Source: Megalobrama amblycephala
Taxonomy: Eukaryota > Chordata > Actinopteri > Cypriniformes > Xenocyprididae
DNA length: 64,000 bases
NCBI RefSeq assembly: GCF_018812025.1
Contig: NC_063052.1
Location: forward strand, 23,252,226 to 23,316,225
Reading direction: 5' to 3'
The notes beneath the pieces are model-generated. The model was not told where the DNA came from, ran no database searches, and worked only from the letters and a program-made list of their open reading frames with translations. This document shows positions 51,292-62,589 of the stretch, in pieces. Within the stretch, counting starts at the first letter, position 1. The number at the start of each line of letters is the position of its first letter. Made by a program: the position numbers and the translations under genes.

Positions 51292-53270
51292 GAATGCAAT
51301 CCAAACGTGCTATATCTGCCTTTTTTTGGCATTGCAATGTAAATTGTGTTGCTTCCATGCAATTTACAAGTCCTCTTCCAAGGCCTCATGGGATAGTAAA
51401 GTGTCTTTGTATGTATGTAACACTCACTTTTCATTACCCGATCAGTTCCTTTCCACTATACGCAAAATAAAATACTGCATAAATGTATGTGTGAGTAACA
51501 TTTATGAAATTGTATTTTATATTCCATTAAGTTTTTACTATGTCTGCTTGAGGACAAAAATAAAAAATATCCCCATGGACATCCTCATAATCCACTCTTA
51601 GATCACCCTATTGTCACACCTCAGTTCCTACCATCTGGCTATTTTTACCCTTTACAGACATATCAACCGTACGGTCACGCATAGTTTTGGAAAGTCATGG
51701 CAAACAGGTGTTTCTGTATTTCTCTTATATTTTGCCATATTTCTATTGTTTAGACTCTACCCTACTAACTACAACATTGTGGTTTGATTCCCTCCTTAAC
51801 TGATACCATGTTTGACCCTATTATTCGATGACCGTTCAGCAACTTCATTCTTTCGTGTGACCGACTGAAGTGTGCAAACTGATGCGGTCACCTGAAAATT
51901 GAAAAGTCCCATCCATCCATGACAAAAGCAAATAATGGGGTGGGACAATAGAGCTGTGGTAGATTTTTGTCTCATCTCCTTCATTTGATTGATTTTTTTC
52001 ACACTCAAAGTAAGAATAAACAAGAATAACTAACACAACTACTAAATGAATACCATGAATGATAAAGGAAGAAAGTGCATAAGATACATAAAATACATGT
52101 GATTAAGTTGAGTGTGGCTATGGAAGAGTTACGTTATCTTATGGAAAGATGAACTGTTTCTCTGAAAATACTAAGGTGAAGAACCTTATTATGCACCAAA
52201 CAAATAAACGAAAGATTATTTGTTATTAACTAACATCAGTTATATTACATCTAAAGTGAATTACAAAATCATATATATTGATAATATACAACAATGCCAA
52301 GGTCTCTGGAAAGAGGTTTGGTAAAGTGATATTTAACCCTCATTCACTGATGGAGGGAACGGAGACGTTGTGTCTCTCATGCCACAACTCTGAACTGCTG
52401 CTGACAGAAATTAGATGCAATCTTGGCTCCTCAGCACAAACCTGAGTGAAGCATGTGGGCCCTTACATACCCAGATGTCAGGGGAGTGGACATGCATGCA
52501 AATTTCACTCGCAAATTGCATTGGCCTTTTCTGAATATGTCAGAAAAAATGTGATTCATTTCGGAGAAGAATAATTGACCAATTAGAATAGGGTCCTCAC
52601 AACATCAGTGCTTGTGTCCTAATGATCTCTTTTGTTGGATAACAGGTTTGTAAACACATCTCATTACAAGTTTGGAAAGATGTTTAGCGCATGTTGCTTT
52701 TTTAAATGAACGTTATATGTGACTCAAAGTCGCAGCGCTTGCAGAGATGGAGCAGCATTAACTGCAAACTAATTTGCAAACTCCGCACTGTTCACAGTGC
52801 ACTTCACCTTGAAACAGGCTGCCTGCGAATATAATTATTTAATTAAAACTTTGTGACGCAACGTGCAATCTTAGATTAATCTCACACACAAACAAGCACA
52901 CAACAAACAAGCGGCTCTGTCTCACACACATGCAAAACTGTATCCCACGCATGCTACTGAGGTAAATTTGTTCATCACACAGATTGATTTTTTCATAGAA
53001 TCAATGCGACATATATGTGACACTGTACAGCCCTGCTTTTATGACACATCTATTTCCATATAACACACTACACATTTTCAATATAGGCCTACATAAAGTC
53101 TGGGGATAGTTAAACTTATTAATTATGGCAGGTTTGCATGTAGAGTTCAGTGTTTGTATTTCCTGCATGATTTGATCTAAAATTAGGAATACATATTTTG
53201 TTTTGAAAAATCTGTCATTTTTTTGCTTCAAAAAACATTAGTACAGAAGAAGTTTTGGCTTGTGCTAGGG
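51292..53270. other. Non-coding stretch
   Basis: No gene or convincing element. 52340-52400 (GGAGGGAACGGAGACGTTGT) weakly resembles DIRS terminal sequence but has no partner nearby. Small frames at 51796-52036 and 53001-53231 have no recognisable content. Confidence 0.4.
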
Positions 53271-53527
53271 CTGCAAAATTAATCTAATTTCTAATCGTGA
53301 TTACAATTACGGATGCCACAATTATGTAATCGTTCAAAGGAGCAATTATTAAAAAAAAAGTCCACTTACATTATTCTGCGTGCTTAAGATGTTTTTTTTT
53401 TGTTTGTTTTTTTATACGCTATCTTAAGGGTTTTTTCCATTGTTTTCATTTTAGTTTTAGTATAACATTATAATAGCATGCATATTTTTACTTTTTTATT
53501 TAAAGAAACCAATATAGTTGATATTTG

Positions 53528-54972
53528 GGTAACACTTTCTATGAAGACCATGCTTATAAGTATTACTATTCTATAAATATATTTATAAAGCCTCATTAAG
53601 ACCTATATTGTAATGAGGCGGGACTCAAGGTAAGATCCATCTGCAGGCTTTTATTAAACAGAGTTCGTAGTAAGACAGGCAAGGGTCAAACAGTGGCAAA
53701 CAGGAATGGCAGAGAGCAGGCAGAATCGTGGTCAGGATACAGGCAAAGGGTCAGGGCTGGCAGATAACAATCACAAATCCAGGAAACAATAAACAGGAAT
53801 AAACAGGATCAGAAACAGACAGACAGGGTAAATAATGCTTAGAATTGCTACAGAGTAAACAAGACCTCGCAATGATGTGTGGTGAATGAGAGTCTTATAT
53901 AGTCTGGTTAATGTGCTGCAGCTGGTTGTGGTGATTAGTGATTAGTGTGGAGTGTGTGCAAGTGACTGGCAGGGAGGATTATGGGAAGTGGAGACCGGAA
54001 TGAACGGGAACGTGACATATACTGCATTATAAGAACATTTATAGATACATTTATATTATTTTTATAATTACTTATAAGCCATGCATTTACTTTTTCAATG
54101 TGCATGCTCATAATCCATTATACACTGATTTATAAATGATGATATATAAAATAGTTCCAGAGACATTTGTTTGCTGTACCAATTAGCAATGTCTTTAATG
54201 GCTAATGTTTGCATTAGAGGTCATGAATTTTAATTTTGATTTGTTAAAATCTGTATCTCCTCAGCCATATGTATGGCATTGCTTGAAGCAGTTTGGAAGT
54301 ATACTTTAAAAATACTGTTGCAGTGTTTTACAAGTATGTACAATTTAAAAAAATACAACTGTTTGTATTAATGATTTCTTCTTCTATTTTCTTTTTTTAA
54401 TATTATCATTATTATAACTACAGGAATTATTGTTCATTAGTTACATTTACAAGTAAGCAACTTAAAATGTATGATGAGCACATCTTCATGATTTCTTAAC
54501 ATTTGATGTAGGAAAACTGCATCGTATGTTTTCACTTTACTTAAGGCATCAATGATGCATTTATAGAGATTAGTAACTGTATTATTACTCACAATAAGTA
54601 TTTATAAACACAGCACAGCTATTAACAATATATTCACTAATTTGACAGAAATAAATTTGAATAAAAAGTCATCGTAACTATAATATAATAACATTATAGC
54701 AATGCAGGATGCGTCTTTACAAGTACATTCATGGAACCATAAAACTGACTAATTAATACTTATAAATCAGTGTATAATGGATTATGAGCATGAGCATTAA
54801 AAAAAGCAAATGCATGACTTAATTAATTATATAAATAATATAAATGTAACTATAATTGTTCTTATAATGCAGTATAGGTCTTAATAAGTCTTCATAAATA
54901 TGTTGCTTATAAATAAGTATAAATGGAGCTATAATTCATTAAAAGCATGGTCTTCATAGAAAGTGTTACCGG
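53528..54972. mobile_element. TIR element (GGTAACACTTTCTATGAAG type), middle layer
   Basis: GGTAACACTTTCTATGAAGA, CCATGCTTATAA at the left; the complement TTAAAAGCATGGTCTTCATA, GAAAGTGTTACC at the right. Inverted similarity continues inward (AAGACCTATA-TGCATTATAAGAAC mirrored at about 54865-54895), so it is a long foldback element. An LTR interrupts its left arm. Confidence 0.8.
53609..54017 (-). mobile_element. Solo LTR, inner layer
   Basis: 409 bp, TGTAATGAGGCGGG...GAACGTGACA, with TATAT on the left (53604-53608) and TATAC on the right (54018-54022). The mirrored arm of the foldback element shows the uninterrupted site with TATAC. It shares GGCAGAATCGTGGTCAG and TGCAGCTGG-TGTGGTGATTAG blocks with the LTR at 35626, so the two belong to one family. 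Confidence 0.85.
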
Positions 54973-55979
54973 CATGCACACAACACAACACAAAGAGTGT
55001 TTTCAGCTTGTTTATTTTCATATAAAAATATGGCATGCAGTTGATGCCAAACAATGGTAAAAAGCTATCTAAAACATCATTCAATGTAAATTATGATAAT
55101 CATAATTAATAATCGCAATTAAAATTTCATGGGAATAATTGGCAATTATGATTTTCGTCATAATCGTGCCATGAGCACACCACGTGGTTTGGGGAAAAAA
55201 TATAAATTATTATTACAGAAACCATTTGTCCACATTATGTTAATATATAAGTTTAGTTTAGTTTACAAACTTTTAATTTGTATTTCATCTTTTCCTGTGT
55301 TTCTTTGTTTGTATAAAGGGTATGCATTGAAGTCACTTTCCCACTGTAACACGCCCCCTCAGCCAGACTGAGTGGCAAAAGAGCCTGCCACATGACTGGA
55401 TTTAATAGGGGAAAATGTGAAAATGCAGCAAAGTAAAGTAAAGTAAAACAAACGATTATCAGTTTAAACTGAAGGTTGGACTCGATATAGTGTTCCTTAC
55501 AACTTACCAAAGATCCATGATCCATACTGACATGCAACCAGGAAACGTGTTTCCTGATATTCATGTGCCTGATTTTGACGCTGGGGAAATACATAAAGCA
55601 AATTTGCCTGTAAAAGCTTTATATAAATACAATATAGGTAGGTGTAAATCTAGGTGATCACTTATATCAATGTTATATCATCATATCGTCCAGCCCTAAA
55701 ACTTTTGTCAGTGCTGAAAAACATCCAATCGTGCAGAACGGGTGTGCCTCGTACGTCCTGAAAAGTGAAGCTGCGGGCTCTTTGATCGCCCCCTGGAGGC
55801 TGGATGCAGTACAGGTCATAAACCCCGCCCGCTCAAAGCAGACGAATGAAACTTAAAGGGATACTTCAGGATTTAGCATTAAGCTTTGTATTAGTAGAAT
55901 ACCACTAGTATTTTCAAATTACCGTGCTTTCCCCCTTCATATCAGCCCGAGATGAGAGATTTATGCATTTTTATTCTGT

Positions 55980-56034
55980 AAAAAAGCCTCCGATGATGCA
56001 AAAATCATCATTTTGCGTCATCGGAGGCTTTTTT
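55980..56034. repeat. 24-bp-arm hairpin
   Basis: Arms 55980-56003 and 56011-56034 with core GCCTCCGATGATGCAAAA / TTTTGCGTCATCGGAGGC, one mismatch and a 7-nt loop. It looks like a terminator hairpin but sits in a vertebrate transposon, near its end. Confidence 0.9.
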
Positions 56035-56491
56035 GGCCAGAGGCTTAAAACTACAGCCAGTAATAGCAGGTAGTTCCGCATTTTTTCACCACGCCCATAC
56101 ATATGCGTGTTTGAGGTTACTCACGGACATAAATCAAAGATTTTATCAAAAGTGGGTGTCAATTATATTTTTAAGCTTACAGTAATTAACATTATTTTGT
56201 TATAGTCTGCACTACATCAGTGGTTCATCTCGCAAATTTATCGGTCTCTGCAGTCATCTCAACCAATACAGCAACAGGCTTTTATGGTAACGTTAGCATA
56301 AATAGATAAATAGACTAACTCAGTTTTACAGAACAGTGGCTTTACTTTGATAACAGTCAACTTATATGCATCTTATATGTAATTGTCTATCTAACGTTAC
56401 TTTGCTAAGTTTGCAGTTTTACTGCTACCTACAACACTACATATAGGCTACTGTGTTATCAGAAATAGAGTCTAGTATCAGCGAGTCTTAC

Positions 56492-56820
56492 CTCTAGGCG
56501 AATACGCTTAGTACCAGATGGCCCAGGCTGTTCGTCCTCTGGGAAAGTGAATATCGATGGTATCGCGGTGTCCTTCAGAATGGTTCTCTTCATTGCAAGG
56601 ATATTTGGTTCGTAGTCCTCGTGCTTGAAATGGAGACTACATATTCTGCGTTTTTTTAGGTTTTCTATAACGGTGTCATCTCCAAACTTGGGGTGTTTGA
56701 TGGCCCGCAGCCACTGTTTACATTGCTCCAAATCTTTAACTTAATCGGAAAATGATGGAAACTTACTTGTCCTTTCCTGGTTTTGGGTGTACATCCAGGT
56801 ACAAAGCAATTTAGCACCAT
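56492..56820 (-). pseudogene. THAP zinc-finger exon, frameshifted
   Basis: From the ATG at 56820: NCFVPGCTPKTRKG (first two Cys) and VSFHHFP; after a frame change near 56740, CKQWLRAIKHPKF (the conserved Trp), RRICSLHFKHEDYEP (C-x2-H) and IPSIF. All metal ligands of the C2CH finger can be found but in two frames. A strong GTAAGA donor at 56491 follows IRLE. The downstream transposase exons are absent. The N-terminal THAP finger is the DNA-binding module of such transposases. Confidence 0.78.
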
Positions 56821-58441
56821 TTCGCTGTAAATGTATGAACTAACTCACGATTTATAGAATTAATATGTAACAAAGCAAGCCTAGTTGTTTGAATTTTCCT
56901 GGTAATGCCACCTGTAACCGATAGGCGTGGTTTGGGCGTGGCCTCGCAAGGGCAGCAAAACAAGTGCATTCTGGGAGTTGTTGTCTTTCATCCACATTAG
57001 TCAAAAATACATTTTCTGCCTTTTCTCAGTCCAGAAAGCTCCAAATTCAAAAATAATTTCACATTTCTACTACATAAATGACCAATTTTAAATACACATT
57101 CATCTTTCCAGGGGTGAAGTACCCCTTTAAGTTAAAACATAAAAATAAATTATGCTTCAAATAAAATTTTCCGAAAGATGGTTTTGGTCATTTAAGGTAG
57201 TTATCACGCTGATTTATATTCAATTGTTCGTTTTTGTGATAAGTTTGATTTTAGCTAGCAATTTGTTGCTATAGAAACGGGGCGTGATTCACAGTTAATT
57301 GACAGCTTGTCGGAGAACTGTCGGAGCTTCGAGGGGAGATTGAAGATAAATAAATAACTATTAATTTTCAATTTCTGTGTTATTTCACACTGACAAAATG
57401 AGCTGTTCAGCAGTGAACTGTACTAACTGACCTACAGGATCTGACGGATATCTGAGCTTTTCTCTGTAACGTTAAATGTGGACTTCATAAGCTAATTAAT
57501 AAGTGTTATTAGTTAAGATAACACGCCTAACGTTATCCATGATGGAAAAAAGCAGGTGATCGTTATTTGGCAGTTATAATTATTTTTATGGGTATAAAAT
57601 AATAATTATCAGGATAAAACTAATGATAGCCTACTCTAATTAATTATAGAGCACTGTCTATAGCAATCGATCTCCTGTAACATTAGTTTAAACATTTTAT
57701 TTAAAATGGCAGGACCGTTTCTGACATTTTAGAGTTTCTAGAGGCATATTATCTTGAGTTCATCTACTGAATTTGCTGTTTCAAAAATATTATTGCTCTA
57801 GAAACAGAATAGCCTATTATTTTATAGGTAGAATTTTAAATTACGTATAATTTATATAGCCTATTTAAAATACATCAATGATGACGCAGCCGTCTGGGCT
57901 CCACTGACGAGTCTTTCTGCGCATGCCCAGGTTCCAAACTCTTTTTTTTTTTTTTTTTGACGTTTTTGCGTAACGTGTCAGCACCCATCGGCGTCCGTTT
58001 TGGCTTCAGTTCAATACAATGGAAGGAAGCGGCGTCGCATCGTCCATCTTTTTTTACAGTCTATGGTGCAGAATTTAAAGTAAATATTTAATTGATGAGT
58101 GGTCAATACAATATAGGGGTGTTATTTTACCTTAAAATTCAACATATTGACAAAATGATAACTGCAAATCCACATTTCGCTGCATGGAGTCCAGTTGTTT
58201 CTGTGAATTATAGCTTCTCTTTTCTGTAGCTTTCAGCAGTCTGTAAAAATATACCTCAGATTTCTTGTCAAATCTATTTGTACAGTAAATCGCAAAGCTC
58301 TTTCCTGTTTTAGATGTGTTTTGTGTGTTTTTTGCGGCATTCACTGTGAAAACCAATGCTGCATCTCAGTCTTTTTGCCACTCAGTGGGCGTAAGTGCAG
58401 TCACTCCGGCCGACGGTGACGTCACGTGCATACCCTCTATT

Positions 58442-59013
58442 ACCGCACTTCCTTGTTGCCATGGTCATTGTCATTATGAGTTCGTTGAGTTCAGCTGTTT
58501 GATTAATTATCTTATATTATTAGTATTTAGTATACACAATGTTGCACTCCCTACCTTCTCTGTTTAATAAAACCTGTTTTCTATATCTTGTCTTCAGTCT
58601 TCTTCAGACCGTGACACCATTTAAGTTACGTTTTATTATAAATAATAATTATTTTTATGTGGCGTTGGGTTTTCCCCATGAAACAAACTGTGCTATTATC
58701 AAAAATTCTGTTTTCCGGAAAGTGCACTTTGGCAGGCTGTTTTGAACTCCAGAAATGAACTCCAAACAAACTTAGCAAAATACGAAACAGTAGACTTTCA
58801 GTATATACCCAAGAATAAAATAAACTGCTGTTGTATAATACTGAAGGCTGGAGTAGTGCTAACACACTGTAATGGAGAACTGATAGCACAAATTACAATT
58901 ACAAATTTAGATTTAGATCAGTGTTTTTCCACTGTTAGGTCGTGAGCCAAAAGTAGGTCCCAAGAGTAGTCACTCTTCTGTCAGACACAGTTTAAGAGTG
59001 CCTAAGAAAAACA
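58442..59013. other. Non-coding stretch
   Basis: Contains short frames on both strands without recognised content and an AATAAAACC motif near 58566. No element boundaries seen. Confidence 0.35.
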
Positions 59014-59331
59014 GGTAACACTTTACAATAAGGTTTATTAGTTAACATTAGTTAACATGAAATAATAATGTACTGCACTTCTACAGCATTTATTAGTCTT
59101 TGTTAATGTTAATTTCAACATTTACTAATACATTATTAAAATTAAGAGTTGTATTTGTTAACATTAGTTAATATACTGTGAAGTAACATGAACAAACAAT
59201 AAACTGCTGTATTTTTATTAACTAACGTTGACAAAGATTAACAAATAGAGTAACAAATGTATTGCATGTGGTTAGTTCATGTTGACACATTAACTAATGT
59301 TAACAAATGAACCTTATTGTAAAGTGTTACC
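59014..59331. mobile_element. Foldback MITE (GGTAACACTTTACAATAAGG)
   Basis: Left GGTAACACTTTACAATAAGG, TTATTAGTTAACATTAGTTA; right complement TTAACTAATGTTAACAAATG, CCTTATTGTAAAGTGTTACC. The termini resemble the middle-layer element at 53528 (GGTAACACTTT), so they may be related families. Confidence 0.85.
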
Positions 59332-59869
59332 GAAAAATGCTGTATCCTGTAATGCATTTAGTATCTCCTGTCAGATGAGATGTTGTCAAGTTATATGTCA
59401 GTGTTATTACTTTAACATTATTTTCGTAATGAAATAAAAAGTCTCTCACTTCAGTAAAACAAGCTTTCCTGTCCTGTCAAACGTTATACTGTGCTGACAG
59501 CGTGCACTCTTCAGTTGCTTTAGGGCCTATATCACTTCACTATATAAAAAGAGCAAAAAAATCATGAGCATGCAACGTTGTGGTTACGTTTAGTAAGTCT
59601 TTAAATTACCAAAAAGTATATATAAATGAAGTAACTGGTACGTTGTATGTTAACTGGGAAGGATTTATATGCAGGCATGATGTTCATTCTATTCATCATG
59701 ATCAGTGTTCATGTGTTTTATTAACAGTTCATGTTAATACTGTGTATTTACAATGGTAACTGTAGTTTCCAAAATGCCACTTTATTTTCACTTAATTTTC
59801 TATATTTTTGATAACTGGTGGTTCATACCAACTTATTAACTTTATTTTATTAACAAATATGAATTAACT
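59332..59869. other. Non-coding stretch
   Basis: AT-rich; nothing recognised. Confidence 0.35.
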
Positions 59870-60063
59870 CAGTGGTACTCAACCCTAGTCCTGGAGTACC
59901 CCCAGCACTGCACACTTTAGATGTCTCCCTAATCAAACACACTTGATTCAACTCATCAGCTAGTTAGTAAAGACTCCAAGACCTCAGATGGGTGTCAGAA
60001 AAGAGAGCCATCAAAAAATGTGCAGTGTTGGGAGTACTCCTGGACCAGGGTTTGGAATCAATG
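59870..60063. mobile_element. hAT-type MITE
   Basis: CAGTGGTACTCAACCCTAGT, CCTGGAGTACCCCCAGCACT at the left; AGTGTTGGGAGTACTCCTGG, ACCAGGGTTTGGAATC at the right as inverted complement. The flanks AATTAACT and TATTAACT agree at seven of eight bases. Confidence 0.75.
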
Positions 60064-60421
60064 TATTAACTAGTTTGGGACTAGTATTTAATAGCCTTAC
60101 CTTATACTGTTATTCATCAGAGTTAGTGATACAGTATTCTTAAAATGTATGCATATGTTAAGTAAAGAGGGACAGAACTTCTCTGTCAACAATTTTTAAT
60201 AATTAATTTGTAAATAATTGGGAGTAATTAATTTGTATAAATAAATTGGGTCACGGCTTCATGAACATGGGCAAATGTGGGTCCCATGGCCCACATGACT
60301 AATCATTTAAGTGTGTAAATTAATCATTTTATTTCCCCTTTTCAGTTTAAATTTAATTTATAGTTAAATAAAAATACAGTGCATATTCAGAAACACTACC
60401 TTATAAACAATACCTTGCAAC
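60064..60421. other. Non-coding stretch
   Basis: AT-rich; nothing recognised apart from the join to the DIRS left repeat. Confidence 0.35.
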
Positions 60422-60651
60422 TGCGTTCCCTTTTGATACTACACTCGTACTGCATCGAATGTCTTATTATAAATAAGACAAGACACATATGGGGAAAACT
60501 TTTTTCAAGCCTTTTTCAATCACGCAGTGAAACTGCACGGCCATTGGTTCGTGAAGTTAAAGTAAACGAACCAATGACGGCGTGGCAAAGCTGAGCGAGC
60601 CAATGGTGAGCGAGCCCGCTCGAGCCCGCCAAAAGGGGCGGGGTATCGGGC

Positions 60652-61153
60652 TATACAGTGGCAAGAAAAAGTTTGTGAACCCCTTGCAGAATCTGTGAAA
60701 ATGAGAATTATTTTAATAAAATAAGAGAGATCATACAAAATGCATGTTATTTTTTTTAGTACTGTCCTGAATAAGATATTTTACATAAAAGATGTTTGCA
60801 TTTAGTTCACAAGACAAAACAATAGCTGAATTTATTAAAATAACCCCATTCATAAGTATGTGAACCATTGGTTCTTAATACTGTGTGTGGTTACCTGGAT
60901 GATCCACAACTGTTTGTTTGTTTTGTGATGGTTCTTCATGAGTCTCTTGTTTGTCCTGAGCAGTTAAACTGAGCTCTGTTCTTCAGAAAAATCCTCCAGG
61001 TCCTGTAGATTCTTCAGTTTTCCAGCATCTTTTGCATATTTAAACCCTTTACAGCAGTGACTAAATGATTTTGAGATCCATCTTTTCACACTGAGGGCAA
61101 TTGAGGGATTCAAACACAACTATTAAAAAAGGAAACACATGATGTTGATGGTT
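60652..61153 (+). mobile_element. Tc1/mariner-like MITE piece inside DIRS copy 3
   Basis: Begins ACAGTGGCAAGAAAAAGTTT, GTGAACCCC, a well-known fish Tc1-like terminus. It contains TTTAGTTCACAAGACAAAAC, AATAACCCCATTCATAAGTA, TGTGAACCATTGGTTC and TCCTCCAGGTCCTG. The right inverted terminus is missing, the sequence joining DIRS Gag coding near 61153. Confidence 0.7.
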
Positions 61154-61154
61154 T

Positions 61155-61340
61155 TGCTGAGCGCTTCATAACCGCACAGAAGTTGTCCCAGACTATGCGA
61201 CGCTTCCTGCCAAAGTGCTTCAGCTCTTCTGATTCAAGCCGCCCCAAACCTGCGTCAGCTCAGCAGCCACCCAAGGCTACGCTGCCAACCACTCAGCCCA
61301 CGCCACCCCCAAAAGCAACAGGGACCCCGGCCTAAGATAG
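61155..61340 (+). pseudogene. DIRS copy 3 Gag C-terminal piece
   Basis: Reads FAERFITAQKLSQTMRRFLP, KCFSSSDSSRPKP, then a Gln/Pro/Ala-rich tail ending at a TAA near 61335. This is the C-terminal end of the DIRS Gag-like protein (compare FLPCRPLVSAAA at the end of the copy 1 Gag). Confidence 0.7.
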
Positions 61341-61751
61341 TGCTGGACCCTGCGCCTCAGAAGTCGGCCTAATGCCTGAGAAAGAGAGAGGAGAAGGTTA
61401 AGTCCCGCTACGGCCGGACCACCTTCCAAAATGCCTTGCTCCATTTTCCTGTCAGCCCGATCAGTTCCAGGTGCTCGAGAAAATGTGTTTGTTGCCTGCA
61501 CAGAGCCTGTTCAAATGCCCTGGCAGTGCACCACTGTTATAATGAAAGTAACAAAAAACAAACATAAAGAGAGCAAATTTCCTCTTCCACCCCATATGTG
61601 CACCACAGTCCCTCACAGCGACTTAGTGCCAGAACCTATCCAGCCCATTGCCACGCGGGCCGAGGCCTGGCAGGCCATCCGCGGAGTGTCAACTTGGGTG
61701 CTGAACATAATAAAACGAGGTTATGGTTAACGGGGCTCAACGGGGCTCAAA

Positions 61752-61842
61752 TATCAATTGAAACTATACAATATCTTCTTTTATTTGTGTACACTCAGAG
61801 TAAAAACAAAATGATGAAAATCTGTATGTTAAAGTGTTTCAG
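61752..61842 (+). repeat. 90-bp piggyBac-like internal segment inside DIRS copy 3
   Basis: ATATCAATTGAAACTATACA, CAAAATGATGAAAATCTGTA and TGTTAAAG match 63096-63182 in the piggyBac-like copy 2 nearly base for base. It replaces most of the RT domain, without TTAA ends of its own. Confidence 0.85.
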
Positions 61843-61851
61843 AAGATGTTA

Positions 61852-62583
61852 GGTCTAATGAGTTCAGCATCCCCAGCTCTACAGCTGCAGTTCTACGACT
61901 GCAGTTCTGGCTGAAGTCACGAGTCCTGTCCCAAGCCTGGCGACATGGTAGCTGCTTGCTCAAGGTGAACCAGGCGTGCGTCACAACCCTGGCCCCTTAG
62001 AAGACCCCCTGCTGGTTCAAGCAGGGCATGGCAATCGGGACAATGAACAGGAGGAAGGTCGTCTTCACAGATGCCTCCAAGATGGGTTGGGGAGCTCTGT
62101 GCGACAACTGTCCGGCCTTCGGCACTTGGAACGGGCCGGAAAGCGAGCTTCATATCAACCATCTGGAAATGATGGCGGTATATCAAGCTCTCCAAGCCTT
62201 CCTTCCCCTCCTGGTGGGACACCACGTCTTGGTCAGATCAGACAACATGACAGTGGTGTCCTTCATAAATCACCAGGGCGGGCTCTCTTCAAAGCCCCTC
62301 TTCACTCTAGCGAAAACCATCTTAGAGTGCGCCCAACGCAACCTGCTCTCACATGTTGTCCCAGAACAACCTTCCCTCAGAGGAATGGTCGATCCACCCC
62401 CACACAGTTCAGAAAATTTGGGATGTCTTCGGGAGGGCAGAGGTTGACCTCTTCGCCTCAGAAGACAATTATCATTGCCCAATATATTTCTCAAAAACCA
62501 GGAATGTGCTGGCCCATGAGTGGCCCAGCCTCCTCCTGTATGCCTTTCCCCTGATCGCTCTGATTCCCCTGGTTGTCAAATGA
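61852..62583 (+). pseudogene. DIRS copy 3 RT end and RNase H
   Basis: MLGLMSSASPALQLQF-like RT end, then KVVFTDASKMGWGALCDNCP (D), HINHLEMMAVYQALQAFLPL (E) and VLVRSDNMTVVSFINHQGG (D). After a frame change, SEEWSIHPHTVQKIWDVFGR, VDLFASEDNYHCPIYFSKT and LLYAFPLIALIPLV follow. Related to copy 2 but more diverged, with two frame changes. Confidence 0.87.
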
Positions 62584-62589
62584 ATCATC

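Larger units (their letters stand above)
53271..55171. mobile_element. TIR element (GGGCTGCAAAATTAATC type), outer layer
   Basis: Left end AGGGCTGCAAAATTAATCTA and TAATCGTGATTACAATTACG. The right end has the complementary ATCATAATTAATAATCGCAA and TTTTCGTCATAATCGTGC. No coding. The inner 53528-54972 is a different inverted-repeat element. Confidence 0.65.
55857..57126 (-). mobile_element. TTAA-flanked element with THAP remnant (Kolobok-like)
   Basis: TTAA at 55853-55856 and 57127-57130; termini AGGGATACTTCA and complement TGAAGTACCCCT. A TTAA target plus a THAP zinc finger is the combination reported for the Kolobok superfamily. Only the first exon of a gene remains, so it is non-autonomous. 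Confidence 0.68.
55739..58065. mobile_element. Insertion with 8-bp direct repeats inside MITE A
   Basis: GTGCAGAA occurs at 55731-55738 and 58066-58073; copy 1 has a single ATGCAGAA at the matching point. The insertion begins CGGGTGTGCCTCGTACGTCC and ends TTTTTTTACAGTCTATG. An 8-bp duplication fits hAT transposition. I do not see matching inverted termini, so classification is open. A TTAA element is nested within it. Confidence 0.65.
55313..58439. mobile_element. MITE family A, copy 2, with nested insertions
   Basis: GGGTATGCATTGAAGTCACT at the left and GTGACGTCACGTGCATACCC at the right. 55320-55730 and 58074-58439 match copy 1 (14102-15149) in reverse order, and the 2.3 kb between them is absent from copy 1. 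Confidence 0.82.

Noticed and set aside
51092..51434. ORFs around 51.1-51.6 kb
   Set aside because: Run through the inverted repeats of a hAT-type MITE.
52340..52400. DIRS terminal repeat
   Set aside because: Only a short GGAACGGAGACGTTG-like similarity and no partner repeat or coding sequence nearby.
55980..56034. Rho-independent terminator
   Set aside because: Shape fits, but the sequence is a vertebrate transposon with no bacterial genes around.
56459..56731. Host THAP gene
   Set aside because: Lies inside a TTAA-flanked transposon and is frameshifted with no further exons.
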